A DNA stretch of 64,000 nucleotides from Alloascoidea africana (lineage: Eukaryota > Ascomycota > Alloascoideomycetes > Alloascoideales > Alloascoideaceae): NCBI GenBank assembly GCA_030581615.1, contig JAKTTT010000036.1, positions 62,001-126,000 of the forward strand, given 5' to 3'. The position numbers and the translations under genes are program-made. Within the stretch, counting starts at the first letter, position 1; each line of letters opens with the position of its first letter. The notes under the pieces were generated by a model. That model did no database searches and had not been told where the DNA came from. It saw only the letters and a program-made list of their open reading frames with translations. Of the stretch, positions 32,401 through 41,854 are shown piece after piece.

Positions 32401-33501
32401 TCGAAGGGGTTGCCTTTATCGGAGATCGCGGTGGTGATGTCGGAGTCTTGAACCCTTCATCCTCTGAATCGAGCCCATCGCCGTTCCCATCTCCGTCAGC
32501 GAGGCCTCTATTATCATTAGCACCCAGTGCAGGGATCTTCCCAAGAGCCAGATTCCGCTCGGACTCCATCTTAGATTCTTCTAGTTGTTTTTGCAAAGTA
32601 GCATTTTCCTCGTAAAGTTCGTCATTTGCTCTTGACAAGTTTTCAAACTCTGATCTCTGGCCCTTCAGCTCTTCGATCTCATGGATCAGGTCAGCCTGCT
32701 TCAGTTTCAAGTCCTCTATCGTAATTTGACTCTCGGATTCAGCTTTACTAAACCTTCCAGACTCCGAGACAAGTTTGTTTAGCTTGTCCCGTGTGTCTTG
32801 GGCCCCTAGCTCAAGAGCCTGTAGCTTTGTCTCAAGCTCCCAGTTGGAGTCCTTCAGCTCCTCTATTTCAAGTATGCCGGATCGCGTTAGTCTTTATTTC
32901 TCTTCTATTGCTCTTTGCATCAAGTAAGGGAAAAAGAACATACCTTCGTTTGCTCGAAATTCTTCGATGCGGGCCTGCAATGTCTGGTTATTCTGCTCTA
33001 CAGTCTCTTTATCGGCCTCAGTTTTTCGCAGGAGCTTATCCTTCTCTGCGACAATCGCTTGGAGCCGTCTGCACTCGACAAGTAGGCTCTCCCCAAGGTC
33101 AACAACAAACTTGATGTCTTTCTCTTTGGCATGGGACATGGCGGTTGAGGCCATGGGACCTTTACCCTTGGCCCCAAGGTTCATGAGCGAGCTCATGCTT
33201 GTGCCCGTTCCGGATCCAGAGCCCGGGGTAACTGCGGTTGGATCATTCGAAGAAGAGGCAGATGAACTTTGCGAATGATTCTCCGTTTGATTACCAGGTT
33301 GTGGTGGGTCGTTCTGTTTCTGTTGGTACGGTCAAAGCTGTTAGTGGTCGATCTGGTAGCCATCAACATCAACAACGTGGAATGCTGAGGTGGAACAGAA
33401 AATACAAAAGTACATACCGTAGCTTTCTTTCTAATCTCCGTGAGCTGGGCCAGGATAGAAGAGCCCTTCTCCTGGGGCTGGTTACTCGAGGAAAAGGCCA
33501 T
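26474..33501 (-). CDS. NUM1: NUM1-type cortical anchor protein (three exons, about 39 repeats, PH domain)
   Basis: Num1 (ApsA/Mcp5 in other fungi) sits at the cell cortex, anchors dynein for spindle positioning and tethers mitochondria. Exons are 33501..33418, 33319..32944 and 32862..26474, giving 2282 residues. Intron 33417..33320 (GTATGT, CACTAAC, CAG) and intron 32943..32863 (GTATGT, GACTAAC, TAG) both keep frame. The N-terminus is coiled coil (about 80-330). Acidic and Ser-rich segments with a Thr/Glu repeat follow. The central part, about 600-1900, is a run of roughly 39 degenerate units of about 33 residues, with the pattern LxxKAxxxGxVxVPKEEYxxL. A PH domain closes the protein at about 2155-2265 (GEFLYKYYRRG..RHLRYFWIHPYTMTLYWSE). 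In the family this domain binds PI(4,5)P2. The repeats are shorter and more numerous than the 64-residue repeats of the Saccharomyces protein. Confidence 0.93.
32863..32943 (-). other. NUM1 intron 2
   Basis: 81-nt intron: 5' GTATGT, branch sequence GACTAAC about 24 nt before the acceptor, 3' ATAG. It interrupts a glutamate codon after RANE and rejoins at ELKDSNWELE. Confidence 0.85.
33320..33417 (-). other. NUM1 intron 1
   Basis: 98-nt intron: 5' GTATGT directly after codon 28, branch sequence CACTAAC, 3' CAG. It joins EIRKKAT to KQNDPPQ in phase 0. Confidence 0.85.
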
Positions 33502-33996
33502 ATACAGAGAGAGGTTTTCGCCAGTCCTTGCGTGGAGGGTGGGGTGAGAATGAGAAAGGAAGCTTCAGTAGTATCAGGGTGTTAGTGTATTTAGTCCTGA
33601 CAGCCAGACAGTAAACAAACACAAGCAAAAAAATGCCTGCGTAGCTCTAAACAGCCCACACTTACACCCGGCCAATATCTTTTTTGGCCCAATGGTAGAA
33701 CAAATATATCGTATATTCTGCTAAGATTCTCCGACCTTAGCACGGCCCATTGGCGTCAAAAGAAGCACTACGTAGCGAATACAGGAACTAGTTAGCGTGG
33801 CATGGTCCATTTGGCCACTTCTCTGGAAAATGTTTCAACATTCGCTTCCTTACTACACTATATGAATGCTATATAAATCCCGAATACAAGAGTGAACGCC
33901 GCGAAACTTGGCCTAAACCCCGGTAGGCAGATGGTCTGTTGCTCTCCAGTGTCTCTCAACCTTGTAGCAAATGCTCCATATCCATCATCGTCACTG
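33502..33996. other. Intergenic, NUM1 promoter side
   Basis: About 500 bases between the NUM1 start and the NUP116 stop. Nothing beyond the expected promoter and 3' untranslated sequence is recognised. Confidence 0.5.
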
Positions 33997-36900
33997 TTAA
34001 ACTATGTGCTCAGTGACAAAAACCCAAGTTCCAGTATTCGGATCATAACTCTGAAACTGGGCACCGGGCATATTTTCTAGTCTTTTCAAATGTTTCTGGA
34101 ACTTGGGATGCTTAGGATCGGTTATGGGCCGTTTCGTATCCTTCTGCAAGGGGTAGCACTTTTCAAGTGTTATTCTTGCCTTCACATTTAGTTCCTGGCC
34201 AGGAGCTGGTCTATTATTGTCGTCTTCTCCTTGTTTAGAAGAAGGATAGGCGATACAGGAGGCCTTGGCAAATGCAATAATAGATCCTGGAATGTCCTCT
34301 AATGAAGGAATCGAAGTAAGATCTACTGGTACTAGGAACTCAATCATACCATACCCTTTTCTTCCAATTTTAAAATTCGACACAGTCTCGAGTTCCTTTA
34401 GTGTATACTTTTCCAGTTTCTCCAAAGATGGCGACATCCAATAGCCATACTCATCGGTGAAATCCTCATCTCTCAGCTCGACCTCAATTTGCTTGGTTTT
34501 TTGCGGCGATGGAGAGTTGTTAGCAGCTCCCTTATTAATTCCCCTCGTAACAAGTAAACCTGACGATCCTGAAAGAGAAGAAAGTGAAAGTGGGACAGAA
34601 GATGATGCGCCAGCAGATGTGACAGGCGAATCTCCATTCTTCAGTTTAACACTGGGCGATTGTTGTGTGAAACTGCCATTGAAATTTACAGATGAGCCGT
34701 TCAAAGCATGTTGCTGTCTTGGTGTAGAGGTGGTCGAATCGTCAAAACTTTTTTCCTTAGTTGGAGTTGATCCAAAAAGTTTCTCAGCACTTCGGTCAGG
34801 ACTTCGCTGGTGTCTATCAATAATTAGCTTCTTAATGTCCCTTCGAGGTTCAAAAATTTCAGAGCTTAAGATAGCATCATCGGTCTTTGAATTGAACAAG
34901 CTAGACTTGAAGTCGCCTCCTGAACTTCGTCCATTTAGACTGCCACGAGATGTTGCATCATTGACAAGGCCCAAGCTGCTTCTACTTTGAGATTTCACCA
35001 AGCGGCTAGCATTAGCCAATGGTTTTGGTGAGAGCTTGTAAGAAGCAAGGAAAGAGCTTTTCTTCTTCTGTTTTTCGGATGCTAAAGGAGTTGCAATTGG
35101 TCCTAGAGAATCATTTTTGCCCCCAGAGATATTCACGCTGGCAAATAATGGATTATTTCCATACGCATTCTGATCAATAGAAGAAATTAGCTGAGGTTGC
35201 TGGGCCTGCGCCTGTTGTTGTTGCTGTTGGGCAAACCCGCTTTGAAATGTGCTTCCAGAGTTGCCAAAGAGTGAGCTTCCATTAGCCCCTGTGGCGCCGG
35301 TGGTAGCAGGCTTATTAAACAGGCCTGTGTTTAAATTGCTAGAGTTATTTCCAAACAAGCCTCCTCCAGTTGCTGGGGTGGTTTTTGCATTACCAAAGCC
35401 AGTTCCTATTGAAAGTGCTGGCTTAGCAGTATTGTTAGTATTGCCAAACAGTCCTCCTCCATTTTGTGTGCTTCCAGCTGTTGCATTCCCAAAAAGCCCC
35501 CCGCCAGTCGTAGTTGAAGTGGCGGTGTTTCCAAATAATCCTCCTCCGGATTGTGTCTGAGTATTGTTTGTGTTTCCAAACAAACCACCACTGGGCTTTG
35601 CTCCCCCGAACAAGGAGCTACCAGTATTTGTATTATTTGCATTATTTCCAAACAATGATGTGCCTGTGCCTGAAGTGTTTGGATTTGATGATTGACCAAA
35701 AAGGCCTCCACCGCTGTTAGTATTGGTATTTGTGTTCCCAGTACCAAAAGAAAATGGTTTGTTCTGAGTTCCAGATCCGAATGTTGAGGTCGTATTGTTG
35801 TTGGTCGCATTGTTATTGGTCGCATTGTTGTTATTCCCAAAGGAAAATCCGGTAGAAGAGCCAGTGCCAAAACCACCAGTGCTTGGTTTCGCAAATAGCC
35901 CACCAGAATTTGTATTAGTAGCTGTTTGTCCAAATGGAGAATTGTTAGAGGTCGAAGCGCCAAACAGCCCACTTCCTCCTGTATTTGTATTAGTACCAGA
36001 GCCAAACGCGTTGGTCGTGGTGCTTGCCCCAAATGGTGAAGGTTTGTTTTGGGTTGAGCTGTTACCACCAAAAGAAAATCCAGTTCCAGCGCCCCCAAAC
36101 ATCGATGACGGGTTGTTATTGTTCCCAGTAGTTGATGAGCCAAAACCCCCCGTGTTGTTCTGAGTGGAGGATCCAAATGCGTTTCCAGCTGTGGAGCTAC
36201 CAAACAGGCCTCCCCCAGATGTATTATTGGTGGTGGACTGTCCAAAGAGACCGCCCCCAGTCGATGGTTTAGCCCCAAAGAGCCCTCCACCTCCTCCTGT
36301 GGTGGAAGTGTTGCTGCCAAACCCGCCAAAACCAGTGGTGCTGTTGGTACTGGTCGCGTTTCCAAATGGTGAGGAAGCAGGCTTCGCACCAAACCCGCCA
36401 AAAGATGATGTTGCATTAGTTGTAGAGGCACCAAAAGGTGATGAAGTGGTTTGCCCAAATCCAGTGGTCGTTGTATTTGTGCCGTATCTCTTGCTCTGTT
36501 TGTAATCCATTACTCGCAGCTCTTCCACTGAATAATTTCTAAACTCCGGCATGGTGCTGATGCTCTGGTAGTTCAAAGTTCCAGTGGTATCCTTTTCAGT
36601 ATGGACTTTATATGCGACATTCGAAGTTCCTTGAATAGCCCCTAAAGATGAGCTGAACCCAGAAGTTCCCGTGCCAGTACTTGTATTGCCTCCAAAAGGA
36701 GAGCTGGAATTGTTGGAGGTGTTTCCAAAGCCTCCAAAAGTAGAGGTTGTAGCTGGTTTTGAGTCGAAAAGCCCTGTATTTGACGTTTGTCCAAACGAAT
36801 ATGGGCTAGAACCGGTATTTGCAGTATTTCCAAACGCTGATGAACCCCCAAACAAGGACTTTGAAGGAGTTGAAGTGGTGCTTGCACCAAAAAGCCCCCC

Positions 36901-37140
36901 TCCTGTGCCTCCGCCAGCATTATTATTCATCGTTTTACCAAAACTAAAGGCACTATTGCCAGTTCCTCCAGAACTGTTGTTGTTCTGGCCGCCAAAAAGG
37001 CCAGTACCGCTTGAGCCTGTCGTGGACTGGCCAAAGGGCGAGCTGGTGCTGTTTCCAAACAGCGACGAGCCCTGCGTCTTATTGGTGTTCTGGCCAAACC
37101 CTCCGAACGTGTTGTTATTATTGTTCCCAAATAACGACAT
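33997..37140 (-). CDS. NUP116: GLFG-repeat nucleoporin of the NUP116/NUP100 (NUP98) type
   Basis: The 1047-residue protein opens MSLFGNNNNNTFGGFGQN and carries dozens of FG, GLFG and SLFG repeats in Asn/Thr/Gly/Ser linkers, the barrier phase of the nuclear pore. A GLEBS-type segment interrupts them at about 175-218 (TSNVAYKVHTEK..TMPEFRNYSVEELRVMDYKQ). This is the Gle2-binding site found in Nup116 and Nup98 but not Nup100 or Nup145. A Gln tract and a Ser-rich linker follow. The last 150 residues form the Nup98-type pore-targeting domain (YGYWMSPSLEKLEKYTLKEL, GRKGYGMIEFL, GTWVFVTEHIV). The protein stops exactly where self-cleaving relatives have the HF/S site, so no Nup96-like part is made. 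An intron-free ATG start is clear. Confidence 0.93.
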   Translation of the reverse strand: MSLFGNNNNNTFGGFGQNTNKTQGSSLFGNSTSSPFGQSTTGSSGTGLFGGQNNNSSGGTGNSAFSFGKTMNNNAGGGTGGGLFGASTTSTPSKSLFGGSSAFGNTANTGSSPYSFGQTSNTGLFDSKPATTSTFGGFGNTSNNSSSPFGGNTSTGTGTSGFSSSLGAIQGTSNVAYKVHTEKDTTGTLNYQSISTMPEFRNYSVEELRVMDYKQSKRYGTNTTTTGFGQTTSSPFGASTTNATSSFGGFGAKPASSPFGNATSTNSTTGFGGFGSNTSTTGGGGGLFGAKPSTGGGLFGQSTTNNTSGGGLFGSSTAGNAFGSSTQNNTGGFGSSTTGNNNNPSSMFGGAGTGFSFGGNSSTQNKPSPFGASTTTNAFGSGTNTNTGGSGLFGASTSNNSPFGQTATNTNSGGLFAKPSTGGFGTGSSTGFSFGNNNNATNNNATNNNTTSTFGSGTQNKPFSFGTGNTNTNTNSGGGLFGQSSNPNTSGTGTSLFGNNANNTNTGSSLFGGAKPSGGLFGNTNNTQTQSGGGLFGNTATSTTTGGGLFGNATAGSTQNGGGLFGNTNNTAKPALSIGTGFGNAKTTPATGGGLFGNNSSNLNTGLFNKPATTGATGANGSSLFGNSGSTFQSGFAQQQQQQAQAQQPQLISSIDQNAYGNNPLFASVNISGGKNDSLGPIATPLASEKQKKKSSFLASYKLSPKPLANASRLVKSQSRSSLGLVNDATSRGSLNGRSSGGDFKSSLFNSKTDDAILSSEIFEPRRDIKKLIIDRHQRSPDRSAEKLFGSTPTKEKSFDDSTTSTPRQQHALNGSSVNFNGSFTQQSPSVKLKNGDSPVTSAGASSSVPLSLSSLSGSSGLLVTRGINKGAANNSPSPQKTKQIEVELRDEDFTDEYGYWMSPSLEKLEKYTLKELETVSNFKIGRKGYGMIEFLVPVDLTSIPSLEDIPGSIIAFAKASCIAYPSSKQGEDDNNRPAPGQELNVKARITLEKCYPLQKDTKRPITDPKHPKFQKHLKRLENMPGAQFQSYDPNTGTWVFVTEHIV

Positions 37141-37592
37141 CTGCGGATCTGTTCGAGTAAATTTGAGAAGTGAGACAGGCAGCCGACAAAGGCAACAATG
37201 TGGAAATGGTTATCCAGGAAAAGTGCTGAAGACTGTCTTGTTCTCTAGTTAAGGGTGAGGGTGGAAAAAAACAAAAGTAAATTGTTACCCGGAGAAATGT
37301 TTGGGTCACGTGGAGCTCCCTGAACTTTCACTTTACCCAAATGGAAATGTAGCATTTCGAGTGTTTACGAAAATGTATTATTGAGATAGAGTATATATTA
37401 AGAAGCTAGCTGCCAGCAGTTTAGCTACACAGAAATTATAAAAATACTTTGAACATAAAGAGAACTGAAAAATAACACAATAACATAGACTGTCCATTGT
37501 GGAAGCAATTATGCTCAAAAAGACTGGAAAACTTGTGTTCAAATCTTATGAGCACATAAAATCCAGCCTTTAATATACCAGAGGCTAGTTGT
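37141..37592. other. Intergenic between NUP116 and the first pheromone gene
   Basis: About 450 AT-rich bases serving as NUP116 upstream sequence and, nearer the pheromone gene, its 3' untranslated region. No further gene is seen. Confidence 0.5.
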
Positions 37593-37806
37593 TTAAGCGA
37601 TGGTGCAAGTCCATGGGACGACCTGTCCGTAGTCTAAAATAATCAAATTTTGTTAGTCTTTGCGCCTTTGTCAAGTGTGTTTTCTCCAAAGAGATATTGA
37701 TGAGTCGCTAAAAGCGCTTTCGCTTACACATGAACTCGTCCTTGTCTTCCTTCTTGTTGGAGGAGGAGGCGTAGTTGGCAGCGATATTGTTAATTTGAGC
37801 AGACAT
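37593..37806 (-). CDS. MFA1: Lipopeptide mating pheromone precursor (a-factor/M-factor type), copy 1
   Basis: A two-exon gene missed by simple ORF searches. Exon 1 is 37806..37728 (ATG plus 25 codons plus one base) and exon 2 is 37633..37593. The 94-nt intron begins GTAAGC, has GACTAAC and ends TTTTAG. The 39-residue product starts MSAQINN, has a Ser/Asn/Lys/Asp-rich pro-region (ASSSNKKEDKDEF), and ends MYYGQVVPWTCTIA. The last four residues form a CaaX box, predicting farnesylation, trimming and carboxymethylation at Cys36. The C-terminal YGQVVPWTC lines up position by position with the fission-yeast M-factor YTPKVPYMC, which precedes CVIA. The mature end is identical to copy 2 at 47811, while the pro-region and introns differ. 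The gene would be active in a-type cells. The numbers 1 and 2 are arbitrary. Confidence 0.88.
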
Positions 37807-37876
37807 TGTTTGAATTAAAAGAGAGAATATAAAGATCGGTGTTGATGATGATGAACAGAAGTACGGAATTATTGAT

Positions 37877-37888
37877 CCATTTAAATAG
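37877..37888 (-). promoter_or_regulatory. TATA-box element shared by both pheromone genes
   Basis: The minus-strand 12-mer CTATTTAAATGG ends 71 bp before the ATG of copy 1. The same 12-mer occurs 68 bp before the ATG of copy 2, although the surrounding promoter DNA differs. Confidence 0.6.
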
Positions 37889-38020
37889 ATTTTTTATATA
37901 TATCCAAGATATTTTTCTTGTTGAAGTTCATATCAGTTGCTCGGACTTTCTATCGATGATCTATCCCACATTTAGAGTGTTATCGCAAGGATTGTTAAAG
38001 TAAAAAATGTAACAACCTGC

Positions 38021-38998
38021 TTATAACCTAGTTTTATTGGAGTATTTGATTCTTTTGAAAGTCGTCAGGCTTTGAAAATCATCTTTTAGCTGGCAAAAAT
38101 GGTAGCCCATTGTACTGGTTTTGTTCGTTTTGGTCGGATGGTGCATGGATTGGCTGAAATTATCAGGAACGTTTTTAACCCAATTCAGCACTAAATGGAG
38201 CAGCATGGGGCTAAAGTTGGTCATTTCAACTACCCTCTCAACAGAAAGGAAAGCATTTATCAACTGATCCGAATTTTGAAACAAATCGCTTTTTGGTTTT
38301 TGGATTAGATTAGAAATATTTGACAAGGAGTAAACCGGAATCGTTTTTATGCATCGACTTGCTGCCACATCTGGCTCCAAATAGCTTGAAACGGTGTACT
38401 CCCTTATTCATAGGGTGAAGTGGGATCAAAAGATATTAGAAAATGGCTGTAAAGATCAATTAAAATCTGTCTCTCGGTGCTATCCTTGTCACTCATACGT
38501 TTACAAGGGAATTTCAGCACTTGATTGTCATTTTTGAGTTCATCAAGAAGCCATAATTGTTGACATAATTTGTTTCAAATTCCTCTAACTGTTCATGAAC
38601 GAAAAATAAGCACTATTAGTTGCCTTTTGGTAAAATCAGCAGCTCTTTTAGAAAAGAATAAAACTCTCTTGATCAAAACCATTCATTTTAAGAAATGATC
38701 ATTCTCTTTTTGGTCCTGAAACTTTCCTAGGAGTTCCTTTTTGGATATTTGATAACCTAAACAGGCTCTTTTGAAGCAATACTACAATCCATTTCGAACA
38801 ATTTGTATTAGATTCACCTGCAACTGGAAAGTGAATTTCCCTTTTTGTTAATGAATGTTGACATCTACGCTTTTGGAAACAAGCTACAATGTACGAGTCA
38901 TCCTTCAGGTACGAAGTGGGGGATTTTTCACTGGGATTTTCAGTGGTTTGGGAGGTAGGAGAATCTAGATTGGGTTTATGGGACGCAGGCACAGTTTT
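38021..38998 (-). pseudogene. Possible broken or unspliced host gene of unknown family
   Basis: Several protein-like frames follow one another on the minus strand without a single continuous ORF or clear ATG. They are about 38998..38699 (ending TPRKVSGPKRE), about 38610..38520 (EQLEEFETNYVNNYGFL), about 38545..38410 (LDELKNDNQVLKFPCKRMSD then LIDLYSHFLISFDPTSPYE) and 38410..38021 (EYTVSSYLEPDVAASRC onward). The middle pieces overlap in different frames, as after small insertions or deletions, and the last two abut at 38410. A multi-exon gene with weak splice sites is the alternative. The stretch around LYSHFLISFDPTSPYE faintly recalls an RGS-type domain, but I do not assign it. The region also lies in the upstream DNA of the first pheromone gene. 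Confidence 0.3.
38277..38577. promoter_or_regulatory. Ste12-type pheromone-response motifs upstream of copy 1
   Basis: Exact TGAAACA (38277-38283) and its complement TGTTTCA (38571-38577) lie about 470 and 765 bp upstream of the copy 1 ATG. This is the core bound by Ste12 in Saccharomyces. They overlap the possible broken gene, so function is uncertain. Confidence 0.3.
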
Positions 38999-39107
38999 CG
39001 TTTTGGTTTAACGGATTGGCATCGGCCAAAATGAATCCTCCAGGAAAGTTCGTCTGATATACTAGCCCCAATAGCAATTGCTTTGAAACGCCAAGCTCTT
39101 TTTCATG

Positions 39108-40355
39108 TTAGCTTTCAGTGGCATGCTTTGTCGAAGTGCAGAGCCAACTTGTAGCACAACCAGCACGAAGAAGAACCAGTTTGACAGATTCTTCCGTTGT
39201 GTTCAAACTATACATCCGATTAAGTCCAAATTTGCCAGTACGATGATCCAAAGCATTATGCATTTGTCCGCAATTGCCATGTTCTCCCCAACCCCAAGAA
39301 AACAACTGTTTGTCGGCGGAGTTGTAGTATAACAAATGTTCACTGCCAACTGCAAGTGTGGAAGCTGTAGGAAGCTCCAATGCCGACTCCGGACCCAATT
39401 GCCCATGACTATTGTTCCCATATGATTCTATTACTCCATCATTTCTTAGAACGTGTAATGACGACCATCCGCTTTGAATATTTTCAGGAGCACATTTGCC
39501 GTCATGAAGCAGACTTTCCACACTTGAAACTTCGTTTTTTATGTTAAACCTGTCATTGCCAAGGATGTAAACTTGATTCAACCTCGTTATAAGTATGGTG
39601 AGCTCTCTTCCAAGGCAAACATGCACTATTTCGTTGTCTTTAGTTGAATACAGATTCTCTTCTCCGCGCAGAGGAACGTTGAGAATTTGAGGAACCCACA
39701 CAATTGGACCGTCTTTTGGAATCCCTAATTCTCCCTTCCTGTTTTTACCAAAACCCACACAATCGGATCGCCCTTCAAAAGTAATAAGCGTGTGTGTTAC
39801 GCTTGAGTTGACACTTTTGATCTTCTCATCGCTCAACCCTAGTTCTTCAGGCATCTCCAATTTCGCCATAACCTCTTTGCAAACATCATCAAAACTCTTA
39901 ATGATTCGCAAACCCAAACCTAATTCCCCCTTAAATCCTTGGCCAGACACATAAATTTCGTCCAGAGTGTTTATGAACACGCTAAACTCCCACCCCGCAG
40001 AACAAACTTTCCATTTTACCTGCTTGATACTCTTGTTCTGATCACTTTCTGATGATTGAACAGGTACTCGCCTAAACACTTTGAGCACTCTCTCGGTTTG
40101 GCCAGATAATGATAGGCCACATTGGCCGACTGAATTATCGCCAGCCGCAAATATTTCTCCATCACCCGTCAACACAAGGGTATGATTTCCGCCACATCTG
40201 ATGTCTATGATACTGAACGGCAGCTGTGAAGTCACTGTGCCATCGTCCAGCTGGAACAAACAGGACGCGAATGAATCCACGTCATCCTCCGTCCCGATTC
40301 CCAATTGCGATCTGCCATTAGAGCCACAGGCGAACAGCGAGTACGACTCTGGCAT
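39108..40355 (-). CDS. ATS1: RCC1-repeat protein, ATS1 type
   Basis: The 415-residue protein is a short RCC1-like beta-propeller. Repeats begin at the N-terminus (SLFACGSNGRSQLGIGTEDD) and recur as IFAAGDNSVGQCGL, IYVSGQGFKGELGLG, CVGFGKNRKGELGI, VIESYGNNSHGQLG and LFSWGWGEHGNCG. The opening and size agree with yeast Ats1, which acts with the Kti11 pathway in diphthamide synthesis and tRNA wobble-uridine modification. The start at 40355 (MPESYSLFACGSNG) matches the family, which begins directly with the first blade. An upstream in-frame ATG at 40409 would add 18 residues with no family counterpart. The gene is divergent from BIM1, with 209 bp between starts. It is longer than the roughly 333 residues of Saccharomyces Ats1 because of inserts between blades. 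Confidence 0.82.
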   Translation of the reverse strand: MPESYSLFACGSNGRSQLGIGTEDDVDSFASCLFQLDDGTVTSQLPFSIIDIRCGGNHTLVLTGDGEIFAAGDNSVGQCGLSLSGQTERVLKVFRRVPVQSSESDQNKSIKQVKWKVCSAGWEFSVFINTLDEIYVSGQGFKGELGLGLRIIKSFDDVCKEVMAKLEMPEELGLSDEKIKSVNSSVTHTLITFEGRSDCVGFGKNRKGELGIPKDGPIVWVPQILNVPLRGEENLYSTKDNEIVHVCLGRELTILITRLNQVYILGNDRFNIKNEVSSVESLLHDGKCAPENIQSGWSSLHVLRNDGVIESYGNNSHGQLGPESALELPTASTLAVGSEHLLYYNSADKQLFSWGWGEHGNCGQMHNALDHRTGKFGLNRMYSLNTTEESVKLVLLRAGCATSWLCTSTKHATES

Positions 40356-40564
40356 GGTTCTGCCATTTCGTTCAGGACTCGGTTTTCCCAGCGTGAGGAA
40401 GATGAGCATTACCCGGCTTAGAGAACATAATGATTTTTCGATTTTAGGTCTTGTCTGGCCACCAAGCGGTTCTGCCCCTATTTATACTTGACCATCTCTT
40501 CACGAGCTGCCTCCCAATTCTCTTTGTCTTCGGAACCAGGAGACAGAAATAAACCATATCAAAG
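40356..40564. promoter_or_regulatory. Divergent ATS1/BIM1 promoter
   Basis: A compact 209-bp region (155 bp if the upstream ATS1 ATG is used) must drive both genes. I recognise no specific factor site. Confidence 0.5.
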
Positions 40565-41854
40565 ATGGCAGAGTCGAGATTAGATTTATTAAACTGGCTC
40601 AATGAGACCTTCTCATTCTCCTACTTCAAAGTGGAGCAATTAGGCACAGGTGCAGCGTATTGTCAGATAATGGATTCAATCTACTATGATTTACCTATGA
40701 AAAGGATCAACTTTGGGGCCTCGAGCGAGTACCAGTATATTGAGAACTTCAAGATCCTGCAGAGTAGCTTTCTAAAACATAATATCAAAAAAACCATTGA
40801 TGTTCCCCTTTTGGTCAAATGTAGGATGCAAAGCAACCTTGAGTTTCTCCAGTGGATTAAAAAGTTCTGGTATGAAAACAAAGATGACGAGTTTTACGAT
40901 GCTGTTGAAAGAAGGCGGTTTTCTCCTGGTGCAATCACTTTAAAGTCAGCCAAGAAGGGTTCATCTGGTTCTCTTGCCGGGATCAGAGCTCCAGCAGGGG
41001 GTTCTCGAGCTGGAACAAGGAATATGCTTTCGTCTCCTTCTACGAGAAAGCCCAGCGGTACCACAAAAACAGCACAACCATCCTCTAGAAGACCTCTGGG
41101 GACATCAGCAGTGGCTCCAAGAAGTTCTGGGTTTAGAGGACAAGTTAAGCCTTCTGCGAGCAGTACGATAGCCAGACAGTCTATAATCGACAACAATAGT
41201 CGAACTCGCGGAGGGCATTCAAGAGGTTCCTCCAGGTCAAGTTTCACGGGAAGTGAACCGAGATCCCCGATAAGATCCAGACCGCCTCAGTCCAGTTCAT
41301 TTCAGAAGCAGCAGCAGGTTCAAACGCAGGAAATTCAACGGCAATTGAAAGAATCCGCACAAAGAATGGCCGAGCTGGAACATGGATCTGAAGAGCTCGG
41401 CGTTAAGCTCGACACGCTAGAGACGGAGAGAAACTTTTATTTTAACAAACTACGTGATCTCGAAATCTATATACAGACTATTACGGATGATCTCCATCTC
41501 GAGGAGCCTAATGGCAATGATCCATACTCAAAACAACAAAAGGAAGTAGCAGCAAGACAGGTATCGGGGATTAGCGGTAACCTATGGTCTCTCACATCTC
41601 TCGTGGGTCAAGTACAAGATATCTTGTACTCGACTGAGGAGGGTTTTCAAGTGCCTGAGTCCGATGAGGATAATGGCAATGGCAATGGAATTACTGCTTA
41701 TGATGATATGACAATTGGCAACGAAGAAAATGTGGACCCAGCAGGAGTTTACCCAGGTATGGGACATGATGCTAGGGAATACGGGGACGTGGCATTTGGT
41801 AACAATCACCCTCACTCTGCAGCTTCTGCGAAATATCTTGATGAAACATTTTGA
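40565..41854 (+). CDS. BIM1: Microtubule plus-end protein of the EB1 family
   Basis: The 429-residue protein has an N-terminal calponin-homology domain at residues 1-110 (RLDLLNWLNETF, QLGTGAAYCQIMDSIY, MQSNLEFLQWIKKFW) that binds growing microtubule ends. A long basic Ser/Arg/Pro linker follows. A coiled coil with the EB-homology motif lies at about 265-320 (LETERNFYFNKLRDLEIYIQTI). The C-terminus is DETF; an ETF end is the motif in Bim1 recognised by the CAP-Gly domain of Bik1 in Saccharomyces. In yeast Bim1 acts in spindle orientation together with the Kar9 and dynein pathways; NUM1, also in this window, belongs to the latter. The linker is longer than in the 344-residue Saccharomyces protein. 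Confidence 0.95.
   Translation: MAESRLDLLNWLNETFSFSYFKVEQLGTGAAYCQIMDSIYYDLPMKRINFGASSEYQYIENFKILQSSFLKHNIKKTIDVPLLVKCRMQSNLEFLQWIKKFWYENKDDEFYDAVERRRFSPGAITLKSAKKGSSGSLAGIRAPAGGSRAGTRNMLSSPSTRKPSGTTKTAQPSSRRPLGTSAVAPRSSGFRGQVKPSASSTIARQSIIDNNSRTRGGHSRGSSRSSFTGSEPRSPIRSRPPQSSSFQKQQQVQTQEIQRQLKESAQRMAELEHGSEELGVKLDTLETERNFYFNKLRDLEIYIQTITDDLHLEEPNGNDPYSKQQKEVAARQVSGISGNLWSLTSLVGQVQDILYSTEEGFQVPESDEDNGNGNGITAYDDMTIGNEENVDPAGVYPGMGHDAREYGDVAFGNNHPHSAASAKYLDETF

Noticed and set aside
34457-36505. Long ORFs on the plus strand and in another minus frame across the nucleoporin gene
   Set aside because: They are shadows of the FG-repeat codon pattern in NUP116, with repetitive composition and no family resemblance.
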